Assembly: GCF_002209485.1 (NCBI RefSeq)
Contig: NZ_NJIX01000002.1
Location: forward strand, 806,001 to 870,000
Length of the DNA: 64,000 bases
Source: Achromobacter sp. HZ34
Lineage (GTDB): Bacteria; Pseudomonadota; Gammaproteobacteria; Burkholderiales; Burkholderiaceae_B
Direction: 5' to 3'
In this document: positions 56,456 through 64,000 of the stretch, piece by piece
How the letters are laid out: each line of letters begins with the position of its first letter
Position numbering within the stretch: position 1 is the first letter of the stretch
Position numbers and translations under genes: made by a program
Notes under the pieces: model-generated
What the model was told of the DNA's origin: nothing
The model's input: the letters and a program-made list of their open reading frames with translations, nothing else
The model's database searches: none

Positions 56456-58303
56456 TCATAGTAGCAATCGTCCGAACGCACGCGCCAGCCGCGTGGGCAA
56501 GGCGGCGGGATCGGCGACGATGTCGTAGCCGCGCGCGCCGAACATGCGGCGGACGTCGTCGACGGCCTGGCCGTCCACCGCCAGGCAGTGGCAGCGGATG
56601 CCCAGGCCACGCGCTTCGGCAATGGCCACTCGGGTGTCCTCCACCAGATGGCGCGGATCGTGCACGTCGATGTCCGAGGGGGCGCCGTCGGTGACGACGA
56701 GAATGGCACGGCGGGTAGCGGTTTCCATCCGCGGACGGCCCGCGGCGCGACGAGCAGCGGACTCCATGCGCAGGCGGCCCGTGGCGTGTCGCAAGGCCGT
56801 CCCCAGGCGGGTCGACCACGCGGCCTCCTGCCCGTCGATGCGTGCGCAGGCAAGCGCGTCCAGCGGCTGGCCGAATTCGAGCAGGCGGACATAGCGCACG
56901 GCATGGCGGGTGTTGGATTGAAATCCGTGCACCGCCACGCGATGGCCCGCCGCGTCGGCGGCGGCGGCGAGCATCGAAGCGGCCTCGCGTTCCCGGTCCA
57001 GCAGGCGGTGGCCGTCCTGACCGCGATCGTTGGCGGACTCGGACAAGTCCAGCAGGACCAGCACGCTGATATGCCGCGCCCGCCGGCCCGGCGTGATGAA
57101 CACGCGCGGATCCGGCATGATCGCCCCGCGCCGCGCCACCGCGGCGTCTATCACTGCATTGATGTCCAGGGTCTCGCCTTCCCACTGGCGCCTGAGCCGA
57201 TGCGCCCGGTCCAGGTTCTGCCCCTGGGGCAAGCGCAACAGCCGGCGCCGACGGCCGCGCGGCGATGCCGGTGATGACGAGGCTGGCTGTGCCGCTGATG
57301 ACGCTGATAACGATGCTGATGCCGATGTTGCGGGCGACGTTGGCAACGATGCTGGAGCGATATCCTCCAGGCGGCACCAATTCTCACGCAGCAGCCCCGC
57401 GCGGTGATGCCACTCTGGATAGTGGAATTGTTCACCGGCTTCCGTTTCGGGCGCTGTGGTATCGCCCGTATCGCGGACCTCGGCGCTTTCGCGCGCGGCG
57501 GGCACCGGTGAGGGGCGGGGTACACGCTCGCCAGGCGTCGACTGATCATCGGGATCATGTTCCGAAGGCGCGGCTTGCGCAGGCTGGACGGCGTCCTGTG
57601 ACTGCAGCGCCACGGTGGCGGCTTGTGCCATGGCCGGGTGGTCCCACAGGCAGCTGTCGTCGTCGCGATGGCGCGGCCGGTGGTATTGGTCCGGGTCCAT
57701 GCGTACACGCATCTGCCCAAGGTCGTTGGCGAGCATCTGGCCCAGTGCCGTGTAATCCTCGCGCCGCCGCCCGCCCGCTTGCCAGACGCGTTCGAAACCC
57801 TCCCGGCCCTTTTCCACCCAATAGTTGCCATCCGCGTGGCCGGGCCGCGCGATGGCCCGCGCCAGCCGCAAGGCCAGCGACGAAAAATCCAGCCCCGGCT
57901 CGGCCTCGTCCACGAATAAAGCCGCTTCCAGGCAGCGCGCGAAACCGGGCAACGCCGTGCCCAGCAGGCGTTCCACCCTGGCGTCCTCCAGCAATGACAG
58001 CACCGCCAACGTCATCGCCTTCATGCCTGCGGCAGGCAGCGCCGGCGGCGTGTAGCGCAAATGCGCCAACGCATGCGCCACCACCGCCCGATGCAGCGTC
58101 GAATCGAGCAGCACGTCTTCCGGCACCAGCAACCCCGACGACGCCAGCACGAGGGTTGCGGCCGGCACGGTTGCGGCATTGGCTGTTGCCAGAACCGCGA
58201 CCCGGACATCTGCGCGCCCGAACGCGCGCAACGCGAGCTCCAGCCGCGCACACCCTCTTGCCGTCGCGTCATCACCATCCAGGCTTGCCACCAAACGCCT
58301 CAT
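56456..58303 (-). CDS. NorD/CbbO-like VWA-domain protein
   Basis: A 615-residue protein with a C-terminal von Willebrand A domain. The MIDAS motif DLSES is at residues 419-423, with later contacts in STRLGT and VVTDGAPSDID. The N-terminal ~200 residues are helical and of the NorD/CobT-like type. A low-complexity Ser/Ala/Pro linker (about residues 285-360) joins them. It pairs with the NorQ-like ATPase gene upstream; such pairs act as MoxR-VWA chaperones. The start at 58303 has a strong GGAGGT ribosome-binding site 9 bases before it and removes the 29-base overlap that a longer frame would cause. A short repeat (RMESAARRAAGRP, RMETATRRA) lies in the VWA domain. Confidence 0.83.
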   Translation of the reverse strand: MRRLVASLDGDDATARGCARLELALRAFGRADVRVAVLATANAATVPAATLVLASSGLLVPEDVLLDSTLHRAVVAHALAHLRYTPPALPAAGMKAMTLAVLSLLEDARVERLLGTALPGFARCLEAALFVDEAEPGLDFSSLALRLARAIARPGHADGNYWVEKGREGFERVWQAGGRRREDYTALGQMLANDLGQMRVRMDPDQYHRPRHRDDDSCLWDHPAMAQAATVALQSQDAVQPAQAAPSEHDPDDQSTPGERVPRPSPVPAARESAEVRDTGDTTAPETEAGEQFHYPEWHHRAGLLRENWCRLEDIAPASLPTSPATSASASLSASSAAQPASSSPASPRGRRRRLLRLPQGQNLDRAHRLRRQWEGETLDINAVIDAAVARRGAIMPDPRVFITPGRRARHISVLVLLDLSESANDRGQDGHRLLDREREAASMLAAAADAAGHRVAVHGFQSNTRHAVRYVRLLEFGQPLDALACARIDGQEAAWSTRLGTALRHATGRLRMESAARRAAGRPRMETATRRAILVVTDGAPSDIDVHDPRHLVEDTRVAIAEARGLGIRCHCLAVDGQAVDDVRRMFGARGYDIVADPAALPTRLARAFGRLLL

Positions 58304-58319
58304 GCCCCCGCCACCTCCA

Positions 58320-59162
58320 TCATCCAAACGTGGCATCGATGCAATCACTCAGCACCTGCAGGACGTCCGGATCGTCCGTCAACGATCCCATCAGCGTCAT
58401 CTCGCAACTGGCGCGCGGATCCAGGCCGTCGCGCATCAGGCACCCCGCGTGGATCAACAGGCGCGTCGACGCCCCCTCCTCCAGGCCATGCCCCCGCAAG
58501 GCGCGCGTGCGGCCCGCAATCGCCACCAACTGCTCGGCGCGCGATAAAGCAATACCGGCCTCATGCGCCACCACCTCCGCCTCCGCCGCGGGCGAGGGAT
58601 AATCGAACGCCATCGCCCCGAACCGTTGCCGCGTCGACGGCTTCAGATCCTTGGCCGCGCTCTGGTACCCCGGGTTGTACGACACCACCAGCTGGAAATC
58701 CGCATGTGCGGTCAACTGCTCACCCTTCTTGTCCAGCGGCAGCAGGCGCCGGCCATCGGTCAAGGGATGAATCACCACGGTCGTGTCCTGGCGCGCCTCG
58801 ACCACCTCGTCCAGATAGCAGATCGCGCCATGCCGCACCGCCAGCGTCAGCGGCCCGTCATGCCACACCGTGCCGTCCGCATCCAGCAGATGACGCCCCA
58901 CCAGGTCCGACGCCGTCATGTCCTCGTTGCACGCCACGGTGATCAGCGGCACGCCCAGCCGCCACGCCATATGCTCGACGAAGCGTGTCTTGCCGCAACC
59001 GGTCGGCCCGCTCAGCAGCAGCGGCAGCCGCCGCGCATGCGCCACCTGGTAGCGCCTGACCTCATCGCCCACCGGCCGGTAATACGGCTCGGCGGCGATA
59101 CGCCACGCCGCCAGCGGGTCCTGGGTCGCAGGGGTCCCGGGGATCGCAGGAATCGCCACCAT
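58320..59162 (-). CDS. NorQ/CbbQ-like AAA+ ATPase of the MoxR group
   Basis: A 280-residue AAA+ protein. Walker A is GPTGCGKT (residues 52-59), Walker B ends in LDE (117-119), and sensor 1 is the Asn of VVSYNPGYQ. The CbbQ/NirQ/NorQ-type C-terminal helical domain follows. The protein takes the position of AmiB in the Pseudomonas ami operon (amiE-amiB-amiC-amiR). CbbQ/CbbO and NorQ/NorD pairs remodel or activate a partner enzyme; the natural partner here would be the amidase. It starts 3 bases after the amiE stop. Confidence 0.88.
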   Translation of the reverse strand: MVAIPAIPGTPATQDPLAAWRIAAEPYYRPVGDEVRRYQVAHARRLPLLLSGPTGCGKTRFVEHMAWRLGVPLITVACNEDMTASDLVGRHLLDADGTVWHDGPLTLAVRHGAICYLDEVVEARQDTTVVIHPLTDGRRLLPLDKKGEQLTAHADFQLVVSYNPGYQSAAKDLKPSTRQRFGAMAFDYPSPAAEAEVVAHEAGIALSRAEQLVAIAGRTRALRGHGLEEGASTRLLIHAGCLMRDGLDPRASCEMTLMGSLTDDPDVLQVLSDCIDATFG

Positions 59163-59165
59163 GGC

Positions 59166-60203
59166 TCAACGGTGTCCCACGGGCGCGTTCGGTATCCCTT
59201 CGATCGGGCATTCCTCCGTTCCCACCGTGCCGCGCGTAATGGCTTCCACCTGCTTGCGCGTGCCCTCGGGATCATTGATCCAGCGCGTGTAGAAGTTATA
59301 GGGGCAGGCCGCCACTCCCTGCGGATCCTCGCCGGAATTGATCTTGCCCGTGTAGCCCCGATGCAGCAGCTTGAACAGATGATTCTGCGACTGCATATTG
59401 CGCCGCGCGTCACGGATCAGCGACGTGGACAGTTCCGCGTACTGGATTCCCATGCTCTCCTCGCCGCACTCGCCCAAGGTACGCCCGTCGAAACCGACGA
59501 TGGCCGAATGGCCGAAGTAGGAATACACGCCGTCGAAGCCCGCGGCATTGGCCACCGCCACATAGACGTTGTTCATCCACGCCATGGCCTTGGCTACCAG
59601 CACCTGCTGGTCCTTGGCGGGATACATATAGCCCTGGCAGCGCACGATCAGCTCGGCGCCCTGCATGGCGCAGTCGCGCCAGATCTCCGGATAGTTGCCG
59701 TCGTCGCAGATGATGAGGCTGATCTTCATGCCCTTGGGGCCTTCGGACACATAGGTGCAATCGCCCGGATACCAGCCTTCCACCGGCACCCAGGGCATGA
59801 TCTTGCGATACTTTTGCACGATTTCGCCCTGGTCGTTCATCAGGATCAGGGTGTTGTACGGCGCTTTGTTGGGATGCTCCTCGTGGCGCTCGCCCGTCAG
59901 CGAGAACACGCCCCAGACCTTGGCCTGGCGGCAGGCCGCGGCGAAGATTTCCGTTTCCTCGCCCGGTATGGTGGCGGCGGTCTCGTACATCTCCTTGGCG
60001 TCGTACATGATGCCGTGCGTCGAGTACTCGGGAAAGACCACCAGGTCCATGCCCGGCAACCCCCGCTTCATGCCCACCACCATGTCGGCGATCTTGCGCG
60101 CGTTCTCCAGCACTTCGGCCTTGGTGTGCAAGCGCGGCATGTGATAGTTGACCACCGCGACGCCGACGCAGTCCTTGCTGCTGGATATATCTCCGTGTCT
60201 CAT
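59166..60203 (-). CDS. amiE: Aliphatic amidase
   Basis: A 345-residue nitrilase-superfamily enzyme that hydrolyses short aliphatic amides such as acetamide to the acid and ammonia. The catalytic triad is at exactly the known positions: Glu59 in VVFPEYST, Lys134 in [10 protein letters not shown] and Cys166 in [15 protein letters not shown]-terminal [25 protein letters not shown] removed in part ([20 protein letters not shown]) is near identical to family members. First gene of the amiE-ATPase-VWA-amiC-amiR operon, with a 260-base leader that contains a terminator. Confidence 0.97.
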   Translation of the reverse strand: MRHGDISSSKDCVGVAVVNYHMPRLHTKAEVLENARKIADMVVGMKRGLPGMDLVVFPEYSTHGIMYDAKEMYETAATIPGEETEIFAAACRQAKVWGVFSLTGERHEEHPNKAPYNTLILMNDQGEIVQKYRKIMPWVPVEGWYPGDCTYVSEGPKGMKISLIICDDGNYPEIWRDCAMQGAELIVRCQGYMYPAKDQQVLVAKAMAWMNNVYVAVANAAGFDGVYSYFGHSAIVGFDGRTLGECGEESMGIQYAELSTSLIRDARRNMQSQNHLFKLLHRGYTGKINSGEDPQGVAACPYNFYTRWINDPEGTRKQVEAITRGTVGTEECPIEGIPNAPVGHR

Positions 60204-60252
60204 GAAGCACCCCTTGAAAAGTCTTGTGGATAAAAGCCGCGAAAAACAGACG

Positions 60253-60298
60253 AAAAAAAGCCCTCTCCCGGGAATGACTCCCGGAAGAGGGCTTTTTT
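60253..60298 (-). terminator. Leader terminator of the amidase operon
   Basis: On the minus strand AAGCCCTCTTCCGGGA pairs with TCCCGGGAGAGGGCTT (one G-U), loop GTCAT, followed by TTTTTTT-type tail. It ends about 50 bases before the amiE start. Its place in the leader and the presence of amiR downstream indicate regulated termination. Confidence 0.85.
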
Positions 60299-60356
60299 GC
60301 CCAACGCTGGGTCGGCAACACTGGCGACCGGCGCTGAAAAGAATTTGGCTACAGCT

Positions 60357-60373
60357 GCCACGAAGACCGTGGC
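60357..60373 (-). promoter_or_regulatory. Hairpin in the amidase leader, possible AmiR target
   Basis: A 6-bp stem GCCACG/CGTGGC with a 5-base loop, about 60 bases before the leader terminator. ANTAR proteins usually bind paired hairpins with six-base loops; this one does not fit perfectly, so the role is open. Confidence 0.3.
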
Positions 60374-60464
60374 AACGACTGAGTGCGACTACTCTAGCAG
60401 CCGTCTCCGCGCGCCGGACATCGGTGCTAACCCCTAGGGGGCGTCGCCAGATGCCCGCGCACCG

Positions 60465-61121
60465 TCATTTTTCGGCCGCCGCCGTCTCCGCCAGGATCTG
60501 CCGGATCGCCTGTTCAAAGGCCTCCACCGGCTGGCCGCCGCTCAACAGGTACTGCTCGTTGAAGATGATGCTGGGCACGGACTGGATGCCCATGTCGATG
60601 TACTCCCGCTCTTCCGCGCGCACCTCGTCGGTGTACTGGCCGCCGGCCAGCACCTGGCGCGCCGCGGCGGCGTCCAGTCCGACCGACGCCGCGACGTCCA
60701 CCAGCACATCATGATTGCTGGGATCCTTGCCATCGCCATGGTAAGCCTGCAGCAGCGCGGCCTTCAGCGGCCACTGCTTGCCTTCGATGCCGGCCCAATG
60801 CAGCAGGCGATGGGCATCGAAGGTGTTGTAGACGTAGGTGCGCGGCCCGAAAGCAAAGCCCACGCTGGCCCCGCGTGCACGGATCATGGCCTGCGATTCG
60901 GCGATCTGTTCGGGCGTGCGGCCATACTTCTTGCCCAGGTAATCGACGATGGCCTCGCCTGCAGGCCCCATCTGCGGGTTCAGTTCGAAGGGATGGAAGA
61001 CGATGCGGGCATCCACCGCGTCTCCCAGGTTGGCCAGTGCCTGTTGCAGCGACCACAGTCCCACCGCGCACCAGGGGCAGGCAATATCGGAAACGTAGTC
61101 GATGCGGAGCGATTGAGTCAT
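60465..61121 (-). CDS. DsbA-family protein, FrnE-like
   Basis: A 218-residue thioredoxin-fold protein of the FrnE/2-hydroxychromene-2-carboxylate isomerase-like branch. The active-site pair is Cys15-Pro-Trp-Cys18 in DIACPWCAVG. No signal peptide is present, so it acts in the cytoplasm. The helical insert includes RTPEQIAESQAMIRARGASVGF, and the cis-Pro loop is IQSVPSIIFNEQYLLSGGQP. FrnE-type proteins are linked to polyketide synthesis or oxidative stress. It stands between the amidase and epimerase genes with its own upstream gap. Confidence 0.88.
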   Translation of the reverse strand: MTQSLRIDYVSDIACPWCAVGLWSLQQALANLGDAVDARIVFHPFELNPQMGPAGEAIVDYLGKKYGRTPEQIAESQAMIRARGASVGFAFGPRTYVYNTFDAHRLLHWAGIEGKQWPLKAALLQAYHGDGKDPSNHDVLVDVAASVGLDAAAARQVLAGGQYTDEVRAEEREYIDMGIQSVPSIIFNEQYLLSGGQPVEAFEQAIRQILAETAAAEK

Positions 61122-61158
61122 GTTGTTCAGCCTTTGCAGATATGCGCGATCGGCGCGA

Positions 61159-61214
61159 TTCGCGTCATGTGGTTCGCTTCATGTGGTTCGCGTCATGCGG
61201 TTCGCTTCCTGCGA
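61159..61214. repeat. Four 14-bp tandem repeats
   Basis: Units TTCGCGTCATGTGG, TTCGCTTCATGTGG, TTCGCGTCATGCGG and TTCGCTTCCTGCGA. They fill much of the gap between the FrnE-like gene and the epimerase gene and lie about 40 bases upstream of the frnE-like start. Confidence 0.7.
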
Positions 61215-61247
61215 ATCGTCCCATACGATTCGCATTGCACAGCGCGC

Positions 61248-62291
61248 CTATTGCCGTCCATCCTGGCGCCCTGCATCCTCGCGCAATTCATCCTTCACCA
61301 TGAAGCCGTGCTTCAAGGGATCACGGTCGTCGATGAAAATGGTGTTGTAGCCCGTCATGCGCGCCCAGCCCTCGATGGATGGCACGATGGCGTCGAAGTC
61401 GCCGACCTTGGCGCGCGCCTCGACGCGGCCGCGGAACAAGGTGCCGATGATGCTTTCATGCACGAACGCATCGCCGACGTCCAGCTTGCCCTGGGCCGCC
61501 CACTGCGCCATGCGCGCCGACGTACCGGTGCCGCAGGGCGAACGGTCGATGGCCTTGTCGCCATAGAAGACCGCGTTGCGCGCATGCGCCTCCGCATGCC
61601 GCGGCACCCCGGTCCACTGCACGTGCGACAAGCCATTGATGGCGGGGTTTTCCGGATGCACGAACTCGTATTTCGCGCCGAAGGCCTGGCGCACGCGCGG
61701 GCTCCAGCGCAGGATGTCCGACGGTTGCACATGCTCCAGGCCGGGGAAATTCTGCTGCGGCGACACGATGGCGTAGAAGTTGCCGCCATAGGCGACGTCG
61801 GCCACGAGGGTGCCCAGGCCTTCGACTTCCGCCTCCAGCCCGCTGGCGTACAGGAAGGACGGCACATTGGTGATGCGCACGCTATCCACGTAGGCACCGT
61901 CCATCACATAGCGCGCCTGCACCACCCCGGCCGGCGTATCGATGCGCAACAGGCCCGGTTCGCGCGGCGTGACCAGCCCGCGTTCCAGCGCCATGGTCAC
62001 CGTGCCTATGGTGCCGTGGCCGCACATCGGCAGGCAACCCGAGGTTTCGATGAACAGGAAGGCGATGTCGCAATCCGGCCGGGTGGGCGGATACAGGATG
62101 GCACCGGACATCATGTCATGGCCGCGCGGCTCGAACATCAGGCCGGTGCGGATCCAGTCGTAGTCACGCAGAAAATGCGCGCGCTTCTCGACCATGTTCG
62201 CGCCGACCAGCGCCGGCGCGCCGCCGGCAACCAGGCGCACCGGGTTGCCGCAAGTATGGCCGTCGACGCAGAAGAAAGTGTGAGAGTTCAT
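61248..62291 (-). CDS. 4-Hydroxyproline 2-epimerase (proline racemase family)
   Basis: A 347-residue PLP-independent epimerase. Both catalytic cysteines are present: Cys90 in CLPMCGHGTIG and Cys253 in IDRSPCGTGTSAR. Two cysteines indicate a true epimerase/racemase and not the dehydratase branch, which has Thr. HTCGNPVRLVAGG and WTGVPRHAEAHARNAV are further family blocks. In catabolism it turns trans-4-hydroxy-L-proline into the cis-D form. Its start overlaps the stop of the upstream MFS gene by 4 bases, so the MFS protein may be a transporter for the substrate. Confidence 0.88.
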   Translation of the reverse strand: MNSHTFFCVDGHTCGNPVRLVAGGAPALVGANMVEKRAHFLRDYDWIRTGLMFEPRGHDMMSGAILYPPTRPDCDIAFLFIETSGCLPMCGHGTIGTVTMALERGLVTPREPGLLRIDTPAGVVQARYVMDGAYVDSVRITNVPSFLYASGLEAEVEGLGTLVADVAYGGNFYAIVSPQQNFPGLEHVQPSDILRWSPRVRQAFGAKYEFVHPENPAINGLSHVQWTGVPRHAEAHARNAVFYGDKAIDRSPCGTGTSARMAQWAAQGKLDVGDAFVHESIIGTLFRGRVEARAKVGDFDAIVPSIEGWARMTGYNTIFIDDRDPLKHGFMVKDELREDAGRQDGRQ

Positions 62292-63694
62292 AGACGTTCC
62301 CGCATACCCTGAGCCAGGTCGACCCGCCGCAACAGCGCCAGGCCGCCCACGAAGAAAAGTCCTGTGATGAGAATGGCCAGGCGATGATTCCCTTGCGTCA
62401 GCCAGGTGATCAGGCCATAGGTCAAGGGGCCGACCACCGCGGCCAACTGCACCGAAAACGTCCACAAGGCGAAGAATTCCGCCTGCCGTCCCGCCGGCGC
62501 CAGCGATCCCACCATGGCGCGGCCGGCGCTCTGGCTGGTGCCCATGCACAGCCCGGCCAGGAATGCCGCTACCCAGAACACCGGCACCGCCACGGCGAAA
62601 TACGCCACCAGCACCATGACGATCCAGCCGCACAGTGTAATTGTCAGTGCCCGCTTGTGGCCGATGCGGTCCTGCATGTAGCCGAACAGGAAGGCCCCGG
62701 CCGCGGCGGCGATATTCACCACGAAGACCAGCAGCATGGTCTGTTCGGTGCGAAAGCCCATGGCCTGCTCCGCGTACACCGCTGCCAGCGTGATGACCAC
62801 CGCCACGCCGGCCTGGTAGCAGGCCACGCACATCAGCAGGCGGCGGAACTGGACGTAGTGCGTGCGCGTCTCGCGCCACGCATGTGCCAGTTGGCTCAGC
62901 ATGGCGGGCGTGGCGCGGCGCGCACTTCCCTCGGGCGCCGGCACGGCCCGTTCACGCAGGAACAGGAAAGACGGCAGGGCCGACAAGGCGAAGACGGCGC
63001 AAGTCACCAGGACCACCCAGGGCACGAACTGCTCCGCGCCCAGCCCGCGGCCTTGCGCCAGCGTCACCACCACCAGCGACAGGCCCAGGCTGAGCAGGCC
63101 GCCGCAATAGCCGAAGCTCCAGCCCCAACCGGACACCCGCCCCAGCGCATGTGGCCGCGCGAGCTCGGGCAGGAAGGCCGCCACCACCGACTCGCCGATG
63201 CAGTAGAAGTAATTGGACAAGGCAATGCCGATCAAGGCCGGCCAGACGTCGCCCGCCCCGACACGCGCCAGGCTGAGCGTCGCCAGGATGCAGCCCACCG
63301 TGCTGGCGAACAGCAGCCGGCGCTTGGCCGCGCGGGCGTCGGCGCGCGCGCCCAGCGTCGGCATGGTCAACATGATGGCCAGATAGGACAGCGACAGCGC
63401 GCCGGTCCAGGCCAGGGTGGCCCAATGTTCGCCGCGCCCGACCACGCCGACGAAATACGCGCTGAACACCGTGGTCAGGATGACCGTGGTGTAGCCCGAG
63501 TTGGCGAAGTCATACATGGCCCAGGCCCAGACCTCGCGCCGGGCCACGCCGGGATTCAGGCTGGTGGCCGCCAGGGCTGGGGCCGCGCCGCCCGCCGCGG
63601 CCGGTGCACCGGAATTACCGGAATCACCGGAATCACCGGAATCACCGGCCTGGCCAGCCTGGCCAGCGTTGCCGGCTTGCGGCGGCAGTGGCAT
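62288..63694 (-). CDS. MFS transporter, UMF1/Atg22-like
   Basis: A 468-residue transporter with about 12 helices. The region after the leader, WAWAMYDFANSGYTTVILTTVFSAYF, is the hallmark of the UMF1 branch, and LPELARPHALGRVSGWGWSFGYCGG follows. The 45-residue N-terminal leader is low-complexity Gly/Asp/Ser/Ala, including DSGDSGDSGNSG coded by repeated triplets. Relatives export or import amino acids or sugars. It overlaps both neighbours (4 bases with the epimerase, 1 base with the GlcG gene). Confidence 0.85.
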   Translation of the reverse strand: MPLPPQAGNAGQAGQAGDSGDSGDSGNSGAPAAAGGAAPALAATSLNPGVARREVWAWAMYDFANSGYTTVILTTVFSAYFVGVVGRGEHWATLAWTGALSLSYLAIMLTMPTLGARADARAAKRRLLFASTVGCILATLSLARVGAGDVWPALIGIALSNYFYCIGESVVAAFLPELARPHALGRVSGWGWSFGYCGGLLSLGLSLVVVTLAQGRGLGAEQFVPWVVLVTCAVFALSALPSFLFLRERAVPAPEGSARRATPAMLSQLAHAWRETRTHYVQFRRLLMCVACYQAGVAVVITLAAVYAEQAMGFRTEQTMLLVFVVNIAAAAGAFLFGYMQDRIGHKRALTITLCGWIVMVLVAYFAVAVPVFWVAAFLAGLCMGTSQSAGRAMVGSLAPAGRQAEFFALWTFSVQLAAVVGPLTYGLITWLTQGNHRLAILITGLFFVGGLALLRRVDLAQGMRERL

Positions 63695-64000
63695 TACAGG
63701 CCCAGGGCCGCGATGCCTGCCTTGGCGGTGGCGGCATCGTCAGCCGCCTGCACGCCGGACACGCCCACCGCGCCCACCACCACGCCTTGCGCGACGATGG
63801 GCACACCGCCTTCCAGCATGCCCGTCATGGGCGCCGACAGAAAGGCGTAGCGGCCGGTGTTGATGGAGTCTTCGTAGACCTTGGATTCGCGCCGCCCCAC
63901 GGCGGCGGTCTGCGCCTTGGCCGGTGCGATCTGCGCCGAGATGGGCGCGGCGCCATCCAGGCGCAGCATTCCCAGCAGATGGCCGCCGTCATCGGCCACC
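63694..64000 (-). CDS. GlcG/HbpS-family protein, N-terminus beyond the window
   Basis: Only the last ~102 codons are inside. They carry the GlcG/HbpS pattern: VADDGGHLLGMLRLDGAAP, TAAVGRRESK, GMLEGGVPIVAQGVVVGAVGVSG and ADDAATAKAGIAAL. Family members bind haem or cobalamin or have unknown roles next to glycolate and other oxidation genes. It is co-directional with the MFS and epimerase genes and overlaps the former (TAATG), so it likely begins or precedes this operon. Confidence 0.85.
   Translation of the reverse strand, partial: VADDGGHLLGMLRLDGAAPISAQIAPAKAQTAAVGRRESKVYEDSINTGRYAFLSAPMTGMLEGGVPIVAQGVVVGAVGVSGVQAADDAATAKAGIAALGL

Larger units (their letters stand above)
60204..60464 (-). 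promoter_or_regulatory. Leader region of the amidase operon
   Basis: This gap between frnE-like and amiE genes carries, in the direction of transcription, a possible promoter part near 60425-60445 (GGGGTTAGCACC), a hairpin at 60373-60357 and the terminator at 60298-60253. The layout matches an AmiR-controlled antitermination leader. Confidence 0.6.

Noticed and set aside
60357-60373. Definite ANTAR-binding RNA hairpin
   Set aside because: The loop is five bases and a second partner hairpin with the expected loop bases was not found, so it is listed only as a possibility.
63600-63660. Separate repeat element in the last MFS gene
   Set aside because: GGAATCACC triplet-type repeats here encode the Asp-Ser-Gly leader of the MFS protein in frame, so they are treated as part of the gene.

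Overview
The window is a high-G+C bacterial chromosome segment with close gene packing. The housekeeping order leuS-lptE-holA-proA-hemJ-rRNA methyltransferase, the pyrG-eno-ftsB cluster, a DUF4148 secreted protein and the mix of catabolic operons suggest a betaproteobacterium of the Alcaligenaceae (Bordetella/Achromobacter type). This is inferred from gene content only; no 16S or other rRNA gene is present. I saw no tRNA, CRISPR array, insertion sequence or prophage.

Layout. 1-830: 3' end of an ABC substrate-binding protein. 947-3237: organic peroxide module (ohrR, ohr) around a DUF4148 gene, then a KGG stress protein. 3573-5441: MarR regulator and MFS exporter. 5523-13820: leuS, lptE, holA, proA, hemJ and an RlmL-type methyltransferase with a repeat-rich N-terminus. 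13840-14094: three ~90-bp tandem repeats. 14095-15869: pxpBC. 16085-24627: a small protein with double terminators, RDD, DUF2167 and M50 membrane proteins, an LpxH-like phosphoesterase, an acyl-CoA synthetase, gamma-carbonic anhydrase, Hsp33 and an orphan TadE protein. 24632-28168 (minus): pyrG, eno, ftsB.

29464-40941 (minus) is a peptide-scavenging locus: an RpiR regulator, isoaspartyl peptidase, the four-part GsiABCD-type peptide/glutathione importer, and three further peptidases (P1/DmpA, M55 D-aminopeptidase, M24 aminopeptidase P). 41157-44294 (minus) is ybhP-clsB-ybhN, a membrane-lipid operon with the same order as in E. coli. 44405-45776 is scoAB. 46065-49415 holds a thioesterase diverging from ETF-ubiquinone oxidoreductase and an epimerase. 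49625-54501 carries a GntR regulator with two winged-helix domains, threonine aldolase, an SDR and acetyl-CoA synthetase.

54632-60203 (minus) is an aliphatic-amidase operon: amiE, a NorQ/CbbQ-like AAA+ ATPase, a NorD/CbbO-like VWA protein, amiC and amiR. Its leader contains an intrinsic terminator that AmiR would be expected to antiterminate. The window closes with a FrnE-like DsbA protein and a hydroxyproline epimerase-MFS-GlcG operon running off the end.

A recurring non-coding theme is short tandem repeats of 11-15 bp in at least five separate intergenic gaps, plus several strong hairpins. The most interesting candidates are the AAA+/VWA pair inside the amidase operon, the ~90-bp triple repeat, the two-headed GntR regulator, and the terminated short gene at 16085.
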